A stretch of 64,000 bases of DNA from Sorex araneus (GCF_027595985.1 NC_073306.1:99083426-99147425); one strand, 5' to 3'. Positions 44,136 through 55,230 are shown, counted from the stretch's first letter. Notes: generated by a model from the letters alone, not told the origin. Numbers and translations are program-made.

Positions 44136-47093
44136 AAAAAAAATTTTTTTTTAATTTTATTGAATCACCGTGAGTTAGTTACAAGCTTTCATGTTTGGGT
44201 TACAATCTCACAATGATCAAACACCCATCCCTCCACCAGTGCACATTCCCCACCACCAATATCTCGAATATACCCCCTCTTTTCCACCCTCCCCCCGCCT
44301 CCATGGCAGACAGTATTCCCCATACTCTCTCTCTACTTTTGGGCATTATAGCTTGCAACACAGACACTCAGAGGTCATCATGTTTGGTCTATTATCTACT
44401 TTCGGCATGCATCTCCCATCCCAACTGGTTCCTCCAGCCATCATTTTCTTTTTTTTTTTTATTTTTATTTTTATTTATTTTTTTATTTTTTTTTTAATTT
44501 TTTTAATTAATTTTTTTTTTTTACAGTTTATTTTTAATTAGTGAGTCAACGTGAGGGTACAGTTACAGATTTATACATTTTTGTGCTCATGTTTCTCCCT
44601 TACAAAGTTTGATAACCCATCCCTTCACCAGTGCCCATTCTCCACCACCAGTAAACCCAACATCCCACCCCCCCTTCCCAGTCCCGTCTCCCCCCACCCC
44701 ACACTGCCACTATGGCAGGGTATTCCCTTTTGTTCTCTCTCTCTGATTAGGTGTTGTGGTTTGCAATAAAGGTGTTGAGTGGCCATTGCGTTCAGTCTCT
44801 AGTCTATATTTGGCCCGCATCATCTTTCCCCCACATGACCAACAACCACATTTTACTTGCTGTTCCCTTCTCTGAGTTGCCCAGGATGAGAGAACAGCCT
44901 CCAAGCCATGGTGACAACCTCCTGGTACTTATTTCTACTATTCTTGGGTGTTCGTCTTATAGTCTATTATTCTATATTCCACAGATGAGTGCAATCTTTC
45001 TATGTCTGTCTCTCTCTTTCTGACTCATTTCACTTAGCATGATACTTTCCATGTAGATCCACTTATATGCAAACGTCATGACCTCATTTTTTCTAACAGC
45101 TGCATAGTATTCCATTGTATATATGTACCAGAGTTTCTTCAACCAGTCATCTGTTCTAGGGCACTCGGGTTTTTTCCAGATTCTGCCTATTGTAAACAGT
45201 GCTGCGGTGAACATATAAGTGCATATGTCACTTCGACTATACTTTTTGGCTTTTCTGGGATATATTCCCAGCAGTGGTATTGCTGGGTCAAATGGGAGCT
45301 CAACCTCAAGTTTTTTGAGAATTGTCCATACTGTTTTCCAAAAGGGCTGAACTAGCCGGCATTCCCACCAGCAGTGTAGAAGGGTCCCTTTCTCCCCACA
45401 TCCTCTCCAACAGCGGTTGCTTTTGTTCTTTTGGATGTGTGCTAGCCTCTGTGGTGTGAGGTGGTATCTCAAAGTTGTTTTGATCTGCATCTCTCTGATG
45501 ATTAGTGATGTAGAGCACTTTTTCATGTGTCTTTTGGCCATTCGTATCTCTTCCTTGGTAAAGTTTCTGTTCATTTCTTCGCCCCATTTTTTGATGGGGT
45601 TGGATGTTTTCTTCTTGTAGAGTTCAACCAGTGCTTTATATACCCTTGATATCAACCCCTTATCTGATGTGTATTGTGTAAATATCCTTTCCCATTCTGT
45701 AGATAGTCTTTGTATTCTGGTCGCTGTTTCTTTTGCTGTGCAGAAGCTTTTTAGTTTAATGTAGTCCCATTTGTTGATCTCTGTTTTTACTAGATTGCTT
45801 AGTTCCGTGTCATCTTTGAAGATACCTTTATCTTCAATATCCTGGAGGGTTTTGCCTACCTTGTCTTCAATGTACCTTATGGTTTGTGGTCTGATGTTGA
45901 GGTCTTTAATCCATTTTGATCTGACTTTTGTGCATTCCAGCCATCATTTTCTTAGTGATCCCTTCTCTATTCCATCTGCCTTCTCCCCTCTGCTCATGAA
46001 GCAGTCTTCCAGCTATGGGGCAATCCCCCTGGCCCTTGTATCTACTGTCCTTGGTGTCAGCCTCATGTGATGTTATTCTTTACTACACAAATGAGTGCAG
46101 TCCCTCTATGTCTGTATCTCTTTTTCTGACTCATTTCACTTAGCATGATACTCTTCATGTCTACCCATTTATAAGCAAATTTCATGACTTCATCTCTCCT
46201 AACAGCTGCATAGCATTCCATTGTGTAGATGTACTAAAGTTTCTTTAACCAGTCGTCTGTTTTAGGGCACTTGGGTTGTTTCCATATTTTGGCTGTTATG
46301 AACAGTGCTGCAATGAATATATAGGTACAGATGTCATTTCTACTGTGCTCTTTTGCATCCTTGATATATATTCCCAGAAGTGGTATTGCAGGGTCATATG
46401 GAAGCTCAATTTCTAGTTTTTGAAGGACTGTCCATATTGTTTTCCAGAAAGTCTGGACCAGTCAGCATTCCCACCAACAGTGAAGGAGCGTTCCTTTTTC
46501 CTCACATCCACTCCAGCATTGGTTGCTTTTGTTCTTTTGAATGTGTGCCAGTCTCTGTGGTGTGAGATGATAGCTCATTGTTGTTTTGATTTGCATCTCC
46601 CTGATGACTAGCATGTGGAGCATTTTTTCATGTGCCTTTTGGCCATCTGTATTTCTTTTTTGGAGAAACTTCTCCCCATTTCTTCTCCCCATTTTTTGAT
46701 GGGGTTGGAGGTTTTTTTCTTACACAATTCTACTAGTGTCTTGTATATCCTTGATATTAATCCCTTATCAGATGGGTATTGGGTAAATATTCTTTCCCAT
46801 TCTGTGGGCTCTTTCTATATTTTGGTCACTGTTTCTTTTGAAGTGCAGAAGCTTCTTAGTTTAATGTAGTCCTATTTGTTTATGTTTGCTTCTACTTGCA
46901 TGGTTAGTGCTGTTTCATCCTTAAAGATGCTTTTAGCTTCAGTGTCATGGAAAGTTCTGCCTACATTTTCTTCTATGAACCTTATAGATTCATGTCTGAT
47001 ATTTAGGTCTTTAATCCACTTTGATCTGACTTTTGTGCCTGGCATTAGACAGAGGTCAGAGTTCTTTTTTTTTTGCAGGTAGCTATCCAGTAC
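44136..47093 (-). mobile_element. L1 (outer), split by a younger L1
   Basis: 3' end at 44136 and 5' truncation at 47093, with AAAGCAATAATT (44124-44135) and AAAACAATAATT (47094-47105) as target-site duplication. Left part 44136-44450, right part 45954-47093. ORF2 C-terminal region with a 1-bp deletion near 46611 and other breaks. Confidence 0.92.
44451..45936 (-). mobile_element. L1 (inner), nested, ORF2 C-terminus open
   Basis: T-rich 3' end, about 0.5 kb of 3' UTR, then the ORF2 C-terminus from the stop at 44972 up to 45936 with no in-frame stop that I can find (about 321 codons). It includes the cysteine-bearing region around [13 protein letters not shown] and the LWYIYTMEYYAAVRKNE stretch. 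Duplication TCCAGCCATCATTTTC at 44433-44448 and 45936-45951. Confidence 0.95.
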
Positions 47094-47189
47094 AAAACAA
47101 TAATTGTGATCATAATGTTAATAGTAATTTAATTTTAAGAGATGATTTATAAAATTAATTTGCTTCTGCTCTAAAAGAGAATAAAGACC

Positions 47190-47325
47190 TTAGGCCAGGG
47201 AATAAGTCATCCAGGATGTAGAACATGGTTTTGCATGTAGGCAGCCTAGGTTCCCTGCTGACAACGAGTTTGAGCACCACAATAGGGAGGCACCCCTGGT
47301 GGGACCCAAATTACACCTCCTCTAA
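47190..47325 (+). mobile_element. Old tRNA-type SINE
   Basis: CCAGGGAATAAGTCATCC head, GCATGTAGGCAGCCTAGG B-box region, GGTGGGACCCAAATTACACC end. Confidence 0.5.
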
Positions 47326-47343
47326 AAAAAAATGGAGGCTTTG

Positions 47344-47514
47344 GGGGCTGGAGCCATAGCACAGTGGGTAGGGTGTTTGCCTTGCACGCAGCCAACCCGG
47401 GTTTGATTCCCAGCATCCCATATTGTCCCCTGAGCACTGCCAAGGGTAGTTCCTGAGAGCAGAGACAGGAGTATCCCCTATGCATTGCTGGGTGTGACCC
47501 AAAAAGAAAAAAAG
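47344..47514 (+). mobile_element. SOR SINE, full length
   Basis: Consensus-like, with CCAAAAAGAAAAAAAG tail. GGAGGCTTT before and after is the duplication. Ends about 130 bp before exon 11. Confidence 0.92.
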
Positions 47515-47645
47515 AGGAGGCTTTATGAAGAAGTCAATAATAAATGTTTACTCTCTCAAAGGTAGTATGTAGATTCTATTGAGATGCTTACCCTAACTTC
47601 AGGTTCACATCAGTTTAATTGCCGCATTCCTGTTTTTCATTACAG

Positions 47646-47693
47646 AAGCATTTTTTAGCCATCCTTTTCTCGAGCAAGTTCCAGTAAAAAAGT
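47646..47693 (+). CDS. ULK2: ULK2 exon 11 (end of codon 263 to first base of 279)
   Basis: 48 nt encoding AFFSHPFLEQVPVKK, which closes the kinase domain (known end near residue 271). V274 stands where I recall Gly in human. Acceptor TTTTTCATTACAG, donor GTGAGT. Intron 11 after it is only 304 bp and has no mobile element. Confidence 0.96.
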
Positions 47694-47997
47694 GTGAGTA
47701 TTCCCACTCTACCCTTCTTTTTTAAGGGTTCTTGTGAACTTAAGGAAATATTAATATCTAGCATTACAAAAATTTGGGGTACTTCTTGAAATGTACTGAA
47801 CTTCTGAAAAAATTGTGTTTATTTAATAGCAGTTTTACCTTCCAAATCCAAGTTGAAATAGTAGCATTTTGTTTGTTTTCTCTGTGGAGCTCTAATAAGC
47901 AGGAACAAGTGTGGCAAACATACAGATGGAGTTTTCTGTAGACTCTGCATGAAGAAGTCACACTCAGAGTGGCCTCTCTCTCTCATGTCTCCTGCAG

Positions 47998-48086
47998 CCT
48001 GTCCTGTCCCCGTGCCCGTGTCGGCTGGCTCTGTCTCCGGAACCCCCTGTGGCAGCTCTCCATCTTGTCGCTTTGCCTCTCCACCA
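47998..48086 (+). CDS. ULK2: ULK2 exon 12 (end of codon 279 to codon 308)
   Basis: 89 nt encoding the start of the Ser/Pro-rich spacer ([20 protein letters not shown] and so on), the same length as human but with several substitutions around residues 286-295. This fits a fast-evolving disordered region that carries regulatory phosphosites in the family. Acceptor CTCCTGCAG, donor GTAAGT. Confidence 0.95.
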
Positions 48087-48174
48087 GTAAGTTCTGGTTT
48101 TAATTCAAATAGCTTCAGAGTTAGTAGCACATCTGTTCAGAAGTAGTCTGCTAAGAATGTTGTGAATAGTTTTT

Positions 48175-48350
48175 CTTTTTTTTTGTGGAGGCCACTCTTG
48201 ATGGTGCTTGGGTCTGAGTGGGCTCAGGAGGTCAGGGGCCACACCTGTGGTGCCCAAGGTCCACCAGGGCCATATCCAGAGTGCTGGGATGTCTGGAACT
48301 AAACCTGAGACCTTGCACTTGGAGGGCTTGTGTTGTATCACTGGACCCCC
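48175..48350 (-). mobile_element. Old SOR-type SINE
   Basis: TTTTTTGTGGAGGCCACTC end, GGAACTAAACCTGAGACC B-box side, ATCACTGGACCCC head. Middle expanded. About 90 bp after the exon 12 donor. Confidence 0.6.
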
Positions 48351-49256
48351 ATTCCTCGATGCTCTTTAAGTATAGGATTTACTAGTGCAACAGAGTCTTA
48401 GGGGAAGGAGCATTGTTGTTGGGTCAAGCAAATTTGTATTGGGATCTTTGCCATTATTTATCTGTGTAAACTTAAGAAATGTTCCCTCTCTGAGGCTTTT
48501 TCTTCTGGATACAAAGGTGAGCACAGTGTTCTTACATCATCACGCCTGATGGGGCTGAGGATGGTATATTTGCAAACGGAGTACTCATTCGAGGTGGGTA
48601 GGTGGTAGTACAACCTGGATGTGATAAACTTCAGTTTGGGTATTTATTTTGCATAGAATTCTTGATGATTATATTAGGTTCTTGTGAACTTAAGGAAATA
48701 TTAAGTTCACTGATCTAGTCAGATTTCATTGATCTAGTCTCAGTTGTGGCTGTTGACCCTTTTTTAGGTCCATTTACGCAGACAATCTCCTTCCCCTGAG
48801 GCTCCCAGGCCATTCCTTCCCTCCAGTGGAAATGCTTCCTTCTGATCTTGAGAAACGCTGGTTGCTGCTCCTTTCTACTCTATTCTCCACCTATTTTACC
48901 TTGCCCTTTTTTTACTTTTCTAGACTACTCCTCTCCTAAATTTTTGTTGTAGTCAGAAGGGTTGTGACTTTGAGAATTTCCTGCAGGTTGAAGGTGTTAG
49001 GGATCCTGTGTCAATTAACTGTTATTTCCCAGATTAACCTGACATACGTGAATTTCTTGAATTCTCTGGCAGATGGTTGGAAGAACCACAAAAAGTGGTG
49101 ATTATATGATTAGCAGGATGAAGCAACTCAGATTTAAGAGCACAGTATCTGGCAGTTTCCAAATCTGTTACTTGTTATATTCTCAATGAAAGGTCTCTTA
49201 ATTTCTCTTAGCCTCTTTCTCATAAGTAAAGTCAGTTTAATACACCTGCTTCAAAA
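48351..49256. other. Unique-looking intron 12 sequence
   Basis: Includes a second GGTTCTTGTGAACTTAAGGA word (48679) that also occurs at 47727, just past exon 11. Nothing else named. Confidence 0.4.
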
Positions 49257-49353
49257 GGTGGTATGTGGGGTATCATATGTGGTGCTCAGGATTGGATGGG
49301 CATTGGCTGCATGTTAGGCAAACACTTTAACTCCTGTTTTATCTTGCCAAGCC
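49257..49353 (-). mobile_element. SOR-type SINE fragment
   Basis: ATCATATGTGGTGCTCAGGA, then GCATGTTAGGCAAACACTTT. Confidence 0.5.
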
Positions 49354-49596
49354 TACTTCCATAGGGATTTTTAGGGAAAAGTCAGGAAACATTTATTAGT
49401 GTCTATCATACAACAAATAGCAAATGATAACTGCTACTATATTTTCCTAATATACCTAACAGCTCATTGTAAAGCCAGATGCTAAAACAGCCTATTTCCA
49501 ATGGATGAGCTGTAAAACCTACACAAACCTTGCCCAGCCCTGCAGACTCAGACCAAATAGATCAAACAGATGGGCTCGTAATTTGGGCTTAAATTG

Positions 49597-49709
49597 TAGG
49601 GCAGGGAGATGGCTTGATGGGCTGAGTGCATGCAAAGCATGCAGAAAGCCTGGGTTTGATCCCCAGCGCTTTGCAGTTACCTGAGCACCATGAATATGGT
49701 CTAAAAAGC
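49597..49709 (+). mobile_element. tRNA-type SINE
   Basis: AGGGCAGGGAGATGGCTTGA head and GCCTGGGTTTGATCCCCAGC B box. Confidence 0.65.
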
Positions 49710-49754
49710 TAACTGAAAAGACTTGCACTCCCATAAATTAGAAAACTCATGAGA

Positions 49755-49865
49755 CAACCAGTGATATAACTCAGTGATAGGAATACATGCTTCGCATGTA
49801 TAAAGCATGTTTTGCATGTATAAAGCTTATGGTTCAATCCTCAACACCAAATCAAACCAAAATCT
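49755..49865 (+). mobile_element. ID-like SINE with inner duplication
   Basis: CAGTGATATAACTCAGTGAT head. GCATGTATAAAGC is present twice in a row before the GGTTCAATCCTCAACACC B box. Confidence 0.55.
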
Positions 49866-50345
49866 TGGGGAAAAATATATATCTTGGTTTTAATCTGGAA
49901 TATAAAATGTGCTGGTTGCTGCTCCTTTCTACTTTGGCTGGTTGTAGAGCAACATGGACGCTTATTTCTAGGAGCTGCTCTAGTGCTGGTCCTCATGCTT
50001 GCTCATCTTCTGTTTGGGTAGGTCAGTTCAAGAACTAAGACATAGTTTTTTATTTACTCTAACCAGAGAGTCTTGTTTTGTTATTGAACTGAGCAGCACT
50101 GAGAGGGGAGATCAGAACAAAACTTGGCCTTCTGGAAAGAGCAGAGAAGAGTGCTAGCAGGACAAGTGAGAAAATGCAACTAAAAAGAGGAGGCATGTTT
50201 AGGTGCAGAATTTTTTTGTGGAAAAAAACATTTTAGAACTTTTTATTGAAAGCAAGTACTTGAAATAAAATGAAGAGCAGGTGAAGAAAAGGAAATTAGA
50301 AATGTTCTGTATAAAATGTAGTGAGATTAGAAAATGGATTATTTT

Positions 50346-50521
50346 GGGCCGGAGCGATAGCACAGTGGGTAGGGTGTTTGCCTTGCACGCGGCCGACCTG
50401 GGTTCGATCCCCGGCATCCCATATGGTACCCCAAGCACCGCCAGGAGTAATTCCTGAGTGCAAAGCCAGGAATAACCCCTGAGCATCGCTGGGTGTGACC
50501 CAAAAAAAGCAAAAAAAAAGC
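50346..50521 (+). mobile_element. SOR SINE, full length
   Basis: GGGCCGGAGCGATAGCACAG head, GGTTCGATCCCCGGC B box, body, AAAAGC tail. Flanks AAATGGATTATTT and AAATGGATGATTT. Confidence 0.93.
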
Positions 50522-50735
50522 AAATGGATGATTTGGAAGGCCTGGCTTTTAACATAATCTCCCAAAAATAAGATTTCACACATGCGCTTTCTTCTTGGAG
50601 TGAGTAGAGATGCATACTAAGGATTGCTTGCATAAACTTATTATCTTACATTGTCATACCCATATCAAGAAAAAGTCTAAATGATACTGGCTATTACGTG
50701 TTATTTATATAGTGTCTCTTCAATGTCTGTTTCTT

Positions 50736-50818
50736 GGGGCCAGGGATGCGGTTTAGTGGTAGGCACCTTCCTTGTGTATGTGAGGCCCCGGGTCTGAGCC
50801 CCGCACTGCAAAAAATAA
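50736..50818 (+). mobile_element. ID-like SINE
   Basis: GGGGCCAGGGATGCGGTTTA, GTGAGGCCCCGGGTCTGAGC, GCACTGCAAAAAATAAA end. Confidence 0.6.
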
Positions 50819-51584
50819 ATGACATGTTTCATAATTTATTTACATGCATATTTTTTGTTTGAGTATTTGGTTTATTCTAATTAATAAGATAAGGGTTCCT
50901 TTATTATTTGGGTGTATAGAGAAAAGACATAATTTAATTGTTCACTGAAGCATTTATTTACATAGATGCATTGCTTGTGTGTTATTGGGAGTGAGGGGAT
51001 GAAATCAGACCAAGGGCTCAGGAAGATCACTAGAGGTGGATGAACTTGTTTTGAAGAAAGAGCATGGTGAATTCATAGAGGAGTGTATTGTAGGCAAGGG
51101 AGTACCCTCTGATGAGGTCATGAAATTATGGTTGAAGGAAAAGTTGAAGGGAACGTTTAGCCCTCCATGTCCACTTAATTTGTTAGAATTAAAGGAAAGG
51201 TAAAATTTCTTAGTTACTGGACACATCTGCATCCACATATATCAAGTGCTTACTTACCATATTGGACAGCTTAGCTGTAAAAGTTCGGTGCATTTTTCAG
51301 GAGGTTGTTTGATGGTTCTCCAGATAGTGTGGTAGTTGTCGAAAGCAAGAGGGGAAAGCAAAATAAAGTTAGAAGGAGGGAGAGACTTCGACTTGCCAGA
51401 ATTTTAAGCACAATGAGGAGAGCAGTTAATTTGATTTTAAGTGGAGGCAAGTAAAATTCACTCTGTCTTTAGTTAGTTTTTGCTAAAAGCAGGCTAGAAC
51501 TAAGTGTAGAAATAAGATGAATCTTTTCATCTCTGCTAGATGAAAGAGAACATTCGAAAACTATTGTAGCTATTTTATTTTATT
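50819..51584. other. Unique-looking intron 12 sequence
   Basis: No exon or repeat recognised. Confidence 0.4.
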
Positions 51585-51660
51585 TTTTTTGAGTGTGAGT
51601 GGGTAGGGCACTTACCTTACACACGGCTGCCTGGGTTCAGATGGTCCCCCAAGTCCACGG
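51585..51660 (+). mobile_element. SOR SINE head fragment
   Basis: GTGGGTAGGGCACTTACCTT, ACACGGCTGCCTGGGTTCAG, then GATGGTCCCCCAAG, after which similarity stops. Confidence 0.65.
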
Positions 51661-51841
51661 AAGGTCTGCTTGGAGTCTAAAGATGCTGAGTCAGGCCTGG
51701 CGGTGTATCGGCGAGTGAACGGAGAGGTTGAACATCACTGATAACTGAGGAGAATATGGAATATCAGCTGCAGAGTCACTTCAGGTAGTTGTAGTTGAAT
51801 AAGGGAGAGTGAAACTGGATATTAAGTATGAAAACTGTGAG

Positions 51842-51990
51842 GGGGCTATTGCGACAGCTCAGAGGATAGAAGCACATAATTTGCAAGTAGGAGCCCCATG
51901 TTTGATCCCTGGTACTGCATGGTCACTCCGCCAGGAGTGATCCCTGAGCTCAAAGCCCAGGAGTAAGATCCCAAAAAAAACCCAAAACAA
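51842..51990 (+). mobile_element. SOR-type SINE
   Basis: GGGGCTATTGCGACAGCTCA head, GTTTGATCCCTGGTACTGC, GCCAGGAGTGATCCCTGAGC body, A-rich tail. Confidence 0.78.
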
Positions 51991-52190
51991 AAAAAGCAAC
52001 AATTGTCAGTGCAAAACAAGACATTAGCATTGAGTTTGAGGTTGTTGTTGACTCTCATCATTTTGTAGAGAAAGAGTGTTCTGTTGCTGTTGTTTTTGTT
52101 GTTGCTGTTTTCCCTTGCATAAAAGTTAACTCTTACCTTCATTTAACCAACCTCGGCTTGTTGATGCATTGATTAAAAAAAACCTATTTA

Positions 52191-52346
52191 GGGGCTGGAG
52201 CAATAGTACAGTGGGTAGGGCATTTGCCTTGCACGTGGCCGACCTGGGTTCAATTCCCAGCATCCCATATGGTCCCCTGAATACTGCCCGGAGTAACCCC
52301 TGTGCGTCATCGCCAGGTAATATGACCCAAAAAGAAAAAAAAAACC
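52191..52346 (+). mobile_element. SOR SINE, short-body form
   Basis: Consensus head; the body reads CCCGGAGTAACCCCTGTGCG, lacking one 25-bp internal repeat. Full GTAATATGACCCAAAAAG end. Confidence 0.92.
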
Positions 52347-52349
52347 TAA

Positions 52350-52695
52350 ACAAAAAAACCCTTTTTATTAGTCATTGTGAATTACAAAGTTATTCGTGAT
52401 TGGGTTTCAGGCATGCATTCTTTCAGGATCAGTACCTTCACCAGTGCCCACTTCCCATCACCCCTTCCCTTCCTTCACTCATTTGCCTCTCACCCACCTG
52501 TCTGCCTCTCTGAGGGGCACTTTTTAGAAATACTGTTTAAAAAGTTTTTGCATTGTGGTTTGCATCACCACCATCCTTGGTCTTTCGGCTTCTGTAGTGG
52601 CCCCTCCCCAGCCTTTCGGGGACATGTTTCCTTCTACCAGTTCTCCTGTTCTTTGATTCCATTGTGTTTGGGTATTCATTATTTCTCTATTGTAA
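52350..52695 (-). mobile_element. L1 3' end, old
   Basis: TATTAGTCATTGTGAATTAC, CCTTCACCAGTGCCCACTTC, then a C-rich stretch. Confidence 0.7.
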
Positions 52696-52703
52696 AGAAA
52701 GAT

Positions 52704-52854
52704 TTTTGTTTATTTGTTTTTTGGGCTTCTGCCCCCAAGCACTCAGGGGGTCACTCTGAGGGTGCTCAGGGGAGAGTATAAGATGCTGGGGATTGAACCT
52801 GGGTTGGCTATGTGCAAGGCAAGCATCCTACCCACTGTACTGTAGCTCTAATCC
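52704..52854 (-). mobile_element. SOR-type SINE
   Basis: TTTTTGGGCTTCTGCCCCC end, GGGGATTGAACCTGGGTTGGC B-box side, head ending TGTAGCTCTAATCC. Confidence 0.78.
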
Positions 52855-52909
52855 TGACAGTTCTTAAACTAATGGGAAGAAATTTAGTGTTAAATATCTC
52901 AACTTGATT

Positions 52910-53088
52910 TTTTTCTTTTTTTTTCTTTTGGGTCACACCTGGTGATGCACAGTGGTCTCTCCTGGCTCTGCACTCAGGAACCACCCCTGGTGGTGCTTAG
53001 GGGACCATATGAGATTCTGGGAATCAAACACAGGTTGGCCGTGTGCAAGGCAAACGCCCTACCTGCTGTGCTCCTCTACTCTAGCCCT
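52910..53088 (-). mobile_element. SOR SINE
   Basis: TTTTGGGTCACACCTGGTGA end, full body and B-box side. TCAACTTGATTTTTTT on both flanks. Confidence 0.92.
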
Positions 53089-53099
53089 TCAACTTGATT

Positions 53100-53905
53100 T
53101 TTTTAAAATTATGTGACCGCATACAATTTTTTAAATCTGAAGTTTTGTTACTTGTATATAAAATTTTTCTTGGAATAGAACTGAAGTTAGATAATTCATG
53201 GAAGATTCTTAATTCATGGAAGCATATTTAATCATTCCTTGCTTTTATTACCTGAGACATACAATCTTTTCAAAAAGATATTTTATTTCATGTGCAAACA
53301 GTTGCACAAAGAAATGATAAAGGAGTATTCTTGATGTTTAAGATTGGGGTTTTAAGAGTGGTAACACATGATAACACATTTTATATTTTTTGAAAACAAA
53401 GGTTAAACATGGTAATATGGGACACAAATAGTAATGAAGTGCTTTGTTTTAGAAAGCCATTGTAAATCAAAACACTTAGAACTCTTATTAGAACTTTGAT
53501 TTAACCAAATGCCTAAAGACACACACACACTTAAGTGTTTTTAAAAATCCTTGTGTGGTATTATTCTCTTCTTCTCTCTGACAAGCTATTTCCCCCATCC
53601 CTCAGCTAAAAAAAAAAAAACCCAAAACAGAACACACCCACACCTGTAAGGCTTTTCAAATCTTTCTGTGAATACAAGTAAATTTCTAGGTTTTTATGCA
53701 GTTTAATTTTTTTTTCTATTTTTCAGTATAACATGGGTCTCTTGCTTTTCCATTTATTTTCATCATTAGTGATTTAAAACATTTTTTGTATGTAGAATGT
53801 CATAACTTGCATTCTCTGAAGGTTTTATTCATTAAATGAACATTATTGAGTATCTTATTTGCTAGACTATAAGCTGGAATATAATATAAGCTGGAGAATG
53901 TTTTG
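53100..53905. other. AT-rich unique-looking intron 12 sequence
   Basis: No exon or repeat recognised beyond short A- and T-runs. Confidence 0.4.
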
Positions 53906-53909
53906 ATTT

Positions 53910-54021
53910 GAAACCACAGCCTGAGGTATTGGGGGCTCCTGTCTCTGGGCTCAGGGTGACGTGCAGTTTTAAGGATTGAACCTGGGTCTTTTGCGTGCAT
54001 TCAGGTCATTGAACTCTGGCC
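53910..54021 (-). mobile_element. Old tRNA-type SINE
   Basis: GGATTGAACCTGGGTCTTTT B-box side and GAACTCTGGCCC head. Confidence 0.55.
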
Positions 54022-54267
54022 CTTGAACCTGAGGATGCTGAGATGATAAAAATTCACCTTTAAAGTATTTCAAGAGAGGCAGACATGTATATACAAGTGG
54101 TATGATATTTTAAAATCATAAACCAAGGTCCCTTTCTGCTGCCATGCTTTATCTTTTGAATATTGTAACATTTCTTGAAAGTAGATTAGAATGGGTGTTA
54201 ATGTCATTACTTAGGTAAGAAGAATGATGTTAAAGATTTGGTCAATATCACATAGTATTTTAATTAG

Positions 54268-54462
54268 TATCACTGTATCACTATCATCTTGTTGTTTGTC
54301 GATTTACTCGAGCGGGCACCAGTAACGTCTCTGTTACACTCAGCCCTGAGATTATTATAGCAGCCTCTCCTTACTCGTCTTTCCTAATGATTGGAGGCTC
54401 TTTCAGGGTCAGGGGAATGAGACCTATCGTTACTGTTTTTCGCATATTGAATACATTTTACA
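54268..54462 (-). mobile_element. RTE-tailed element, variant body, truncated
   Basis: TTTACTCGAGCGGGCACCAG tail, then CAGCCCTGAGATTATTATAG and GGAGGCTCTTTCAGGGTCAG. The same variant body is in 8721-9045; no head. Confidence 0.8.
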
Positions 54463-54639
54463 TTTTAATTAGTAAAATCAGGAACTGATCCCAGCTCATC
54501 CAATCATGAGTCCAGGATCCTTTTCTGAATTCTTAGGGATTTCTGCTATCTCTTATATTCATATTGCTTAGACTAGCATGTTATTTTTGCATGACATTTG
54601 ACCAAATGTAATAAAATTAAAGCTTTATTATTATTAACT

Positions 54640-54806
54640 TTCTTTTGGTTTTGGGTTATACCTACTACACAAAGGCCTTACTTATGGCTCTGCATATAGG
54701 GGTCCCTTCTGGAAGGGCACAAGGAACCATATGTAGTACCAGGGGTGAGTCCTAGATCAGCTGTGTACAAGACAAGCAGCTTACCTCTATACTGTTGTTT
54801 CGGCCC
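54640..54806 (-). mobile_element. SOR-type SINE
   Basis: TTTTGGGTTATACCTACTAC end, GGAACCATATGTAGTACC body, head ending TTGTTTCGGCCC. Confidence 0.72.
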
Positions 54807-54847
54807 AAAGCTTAGTTTTTAATATTTTAATGTATTAATATAAACTC

Positions 54848-55098
54848 GGACTGGAGCGATAGCACAGCAGGTAGGGTGTTTGCCTTGCACGCAGCTGACC
54901 CGGGTTCAATTCCTCCATCCCTCTTGGAGAGCCCGGCAAGCTACCGAGGGTATCCTGCTCGCATGGCAGACAGAGCCTGGCAAGCTACCTGTGGTGTATT
55001 GGATATGCCAAAAACAGTTAGAACAAGTCTCACAATGGAGACGTTACTGGTGCCCATTCAAGCAAATCGATGAACAATGGGACGACAGTGCTGCTATA
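54848..55098 (+). mobile_element. RTE-tailed SINE with SOR head, + strand reference copy
   Basis: Head GGACTGGAGCGATAGCACAG and B box GGGTTCAATTCC as in SOR. After the B box it changes to CATCCCTCTTGGAGAGCCCG, contains two CTGGCAAGCTACC-like words, then ATGGAGACGTTACTGGTGCC and GCAAATCGATGAACAATGGG, the RTE-type tail. No poly(A). Confidence 0.93.
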
Positions 55099-55230
55099 GT
55101 TAAAAAATATTTGAAAAAAAATTTGGAAAACATTTTAAAAGTTTTTATGCAAACATACTTTTTTCCAGATTTTTTTGGGGGGTAGTGTTATAAGACATTC
55201 CCTACCCATTTTCCATGAAATCATAGAGGG

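Noticed and set aside
44972-45655. Host gene with a 227-residue ORF on the minus strand
   Set aside because: It is the L1 ORF2 C-terminus, inside a flanked insertion.
54281-54460. CRISPR-like or structured repeat from the recurring GTAACGTCTC words
   Set aside because: The words are dispersed RTE-tailed SINE copies, not regularly spaced, and this is a mammalian genome.
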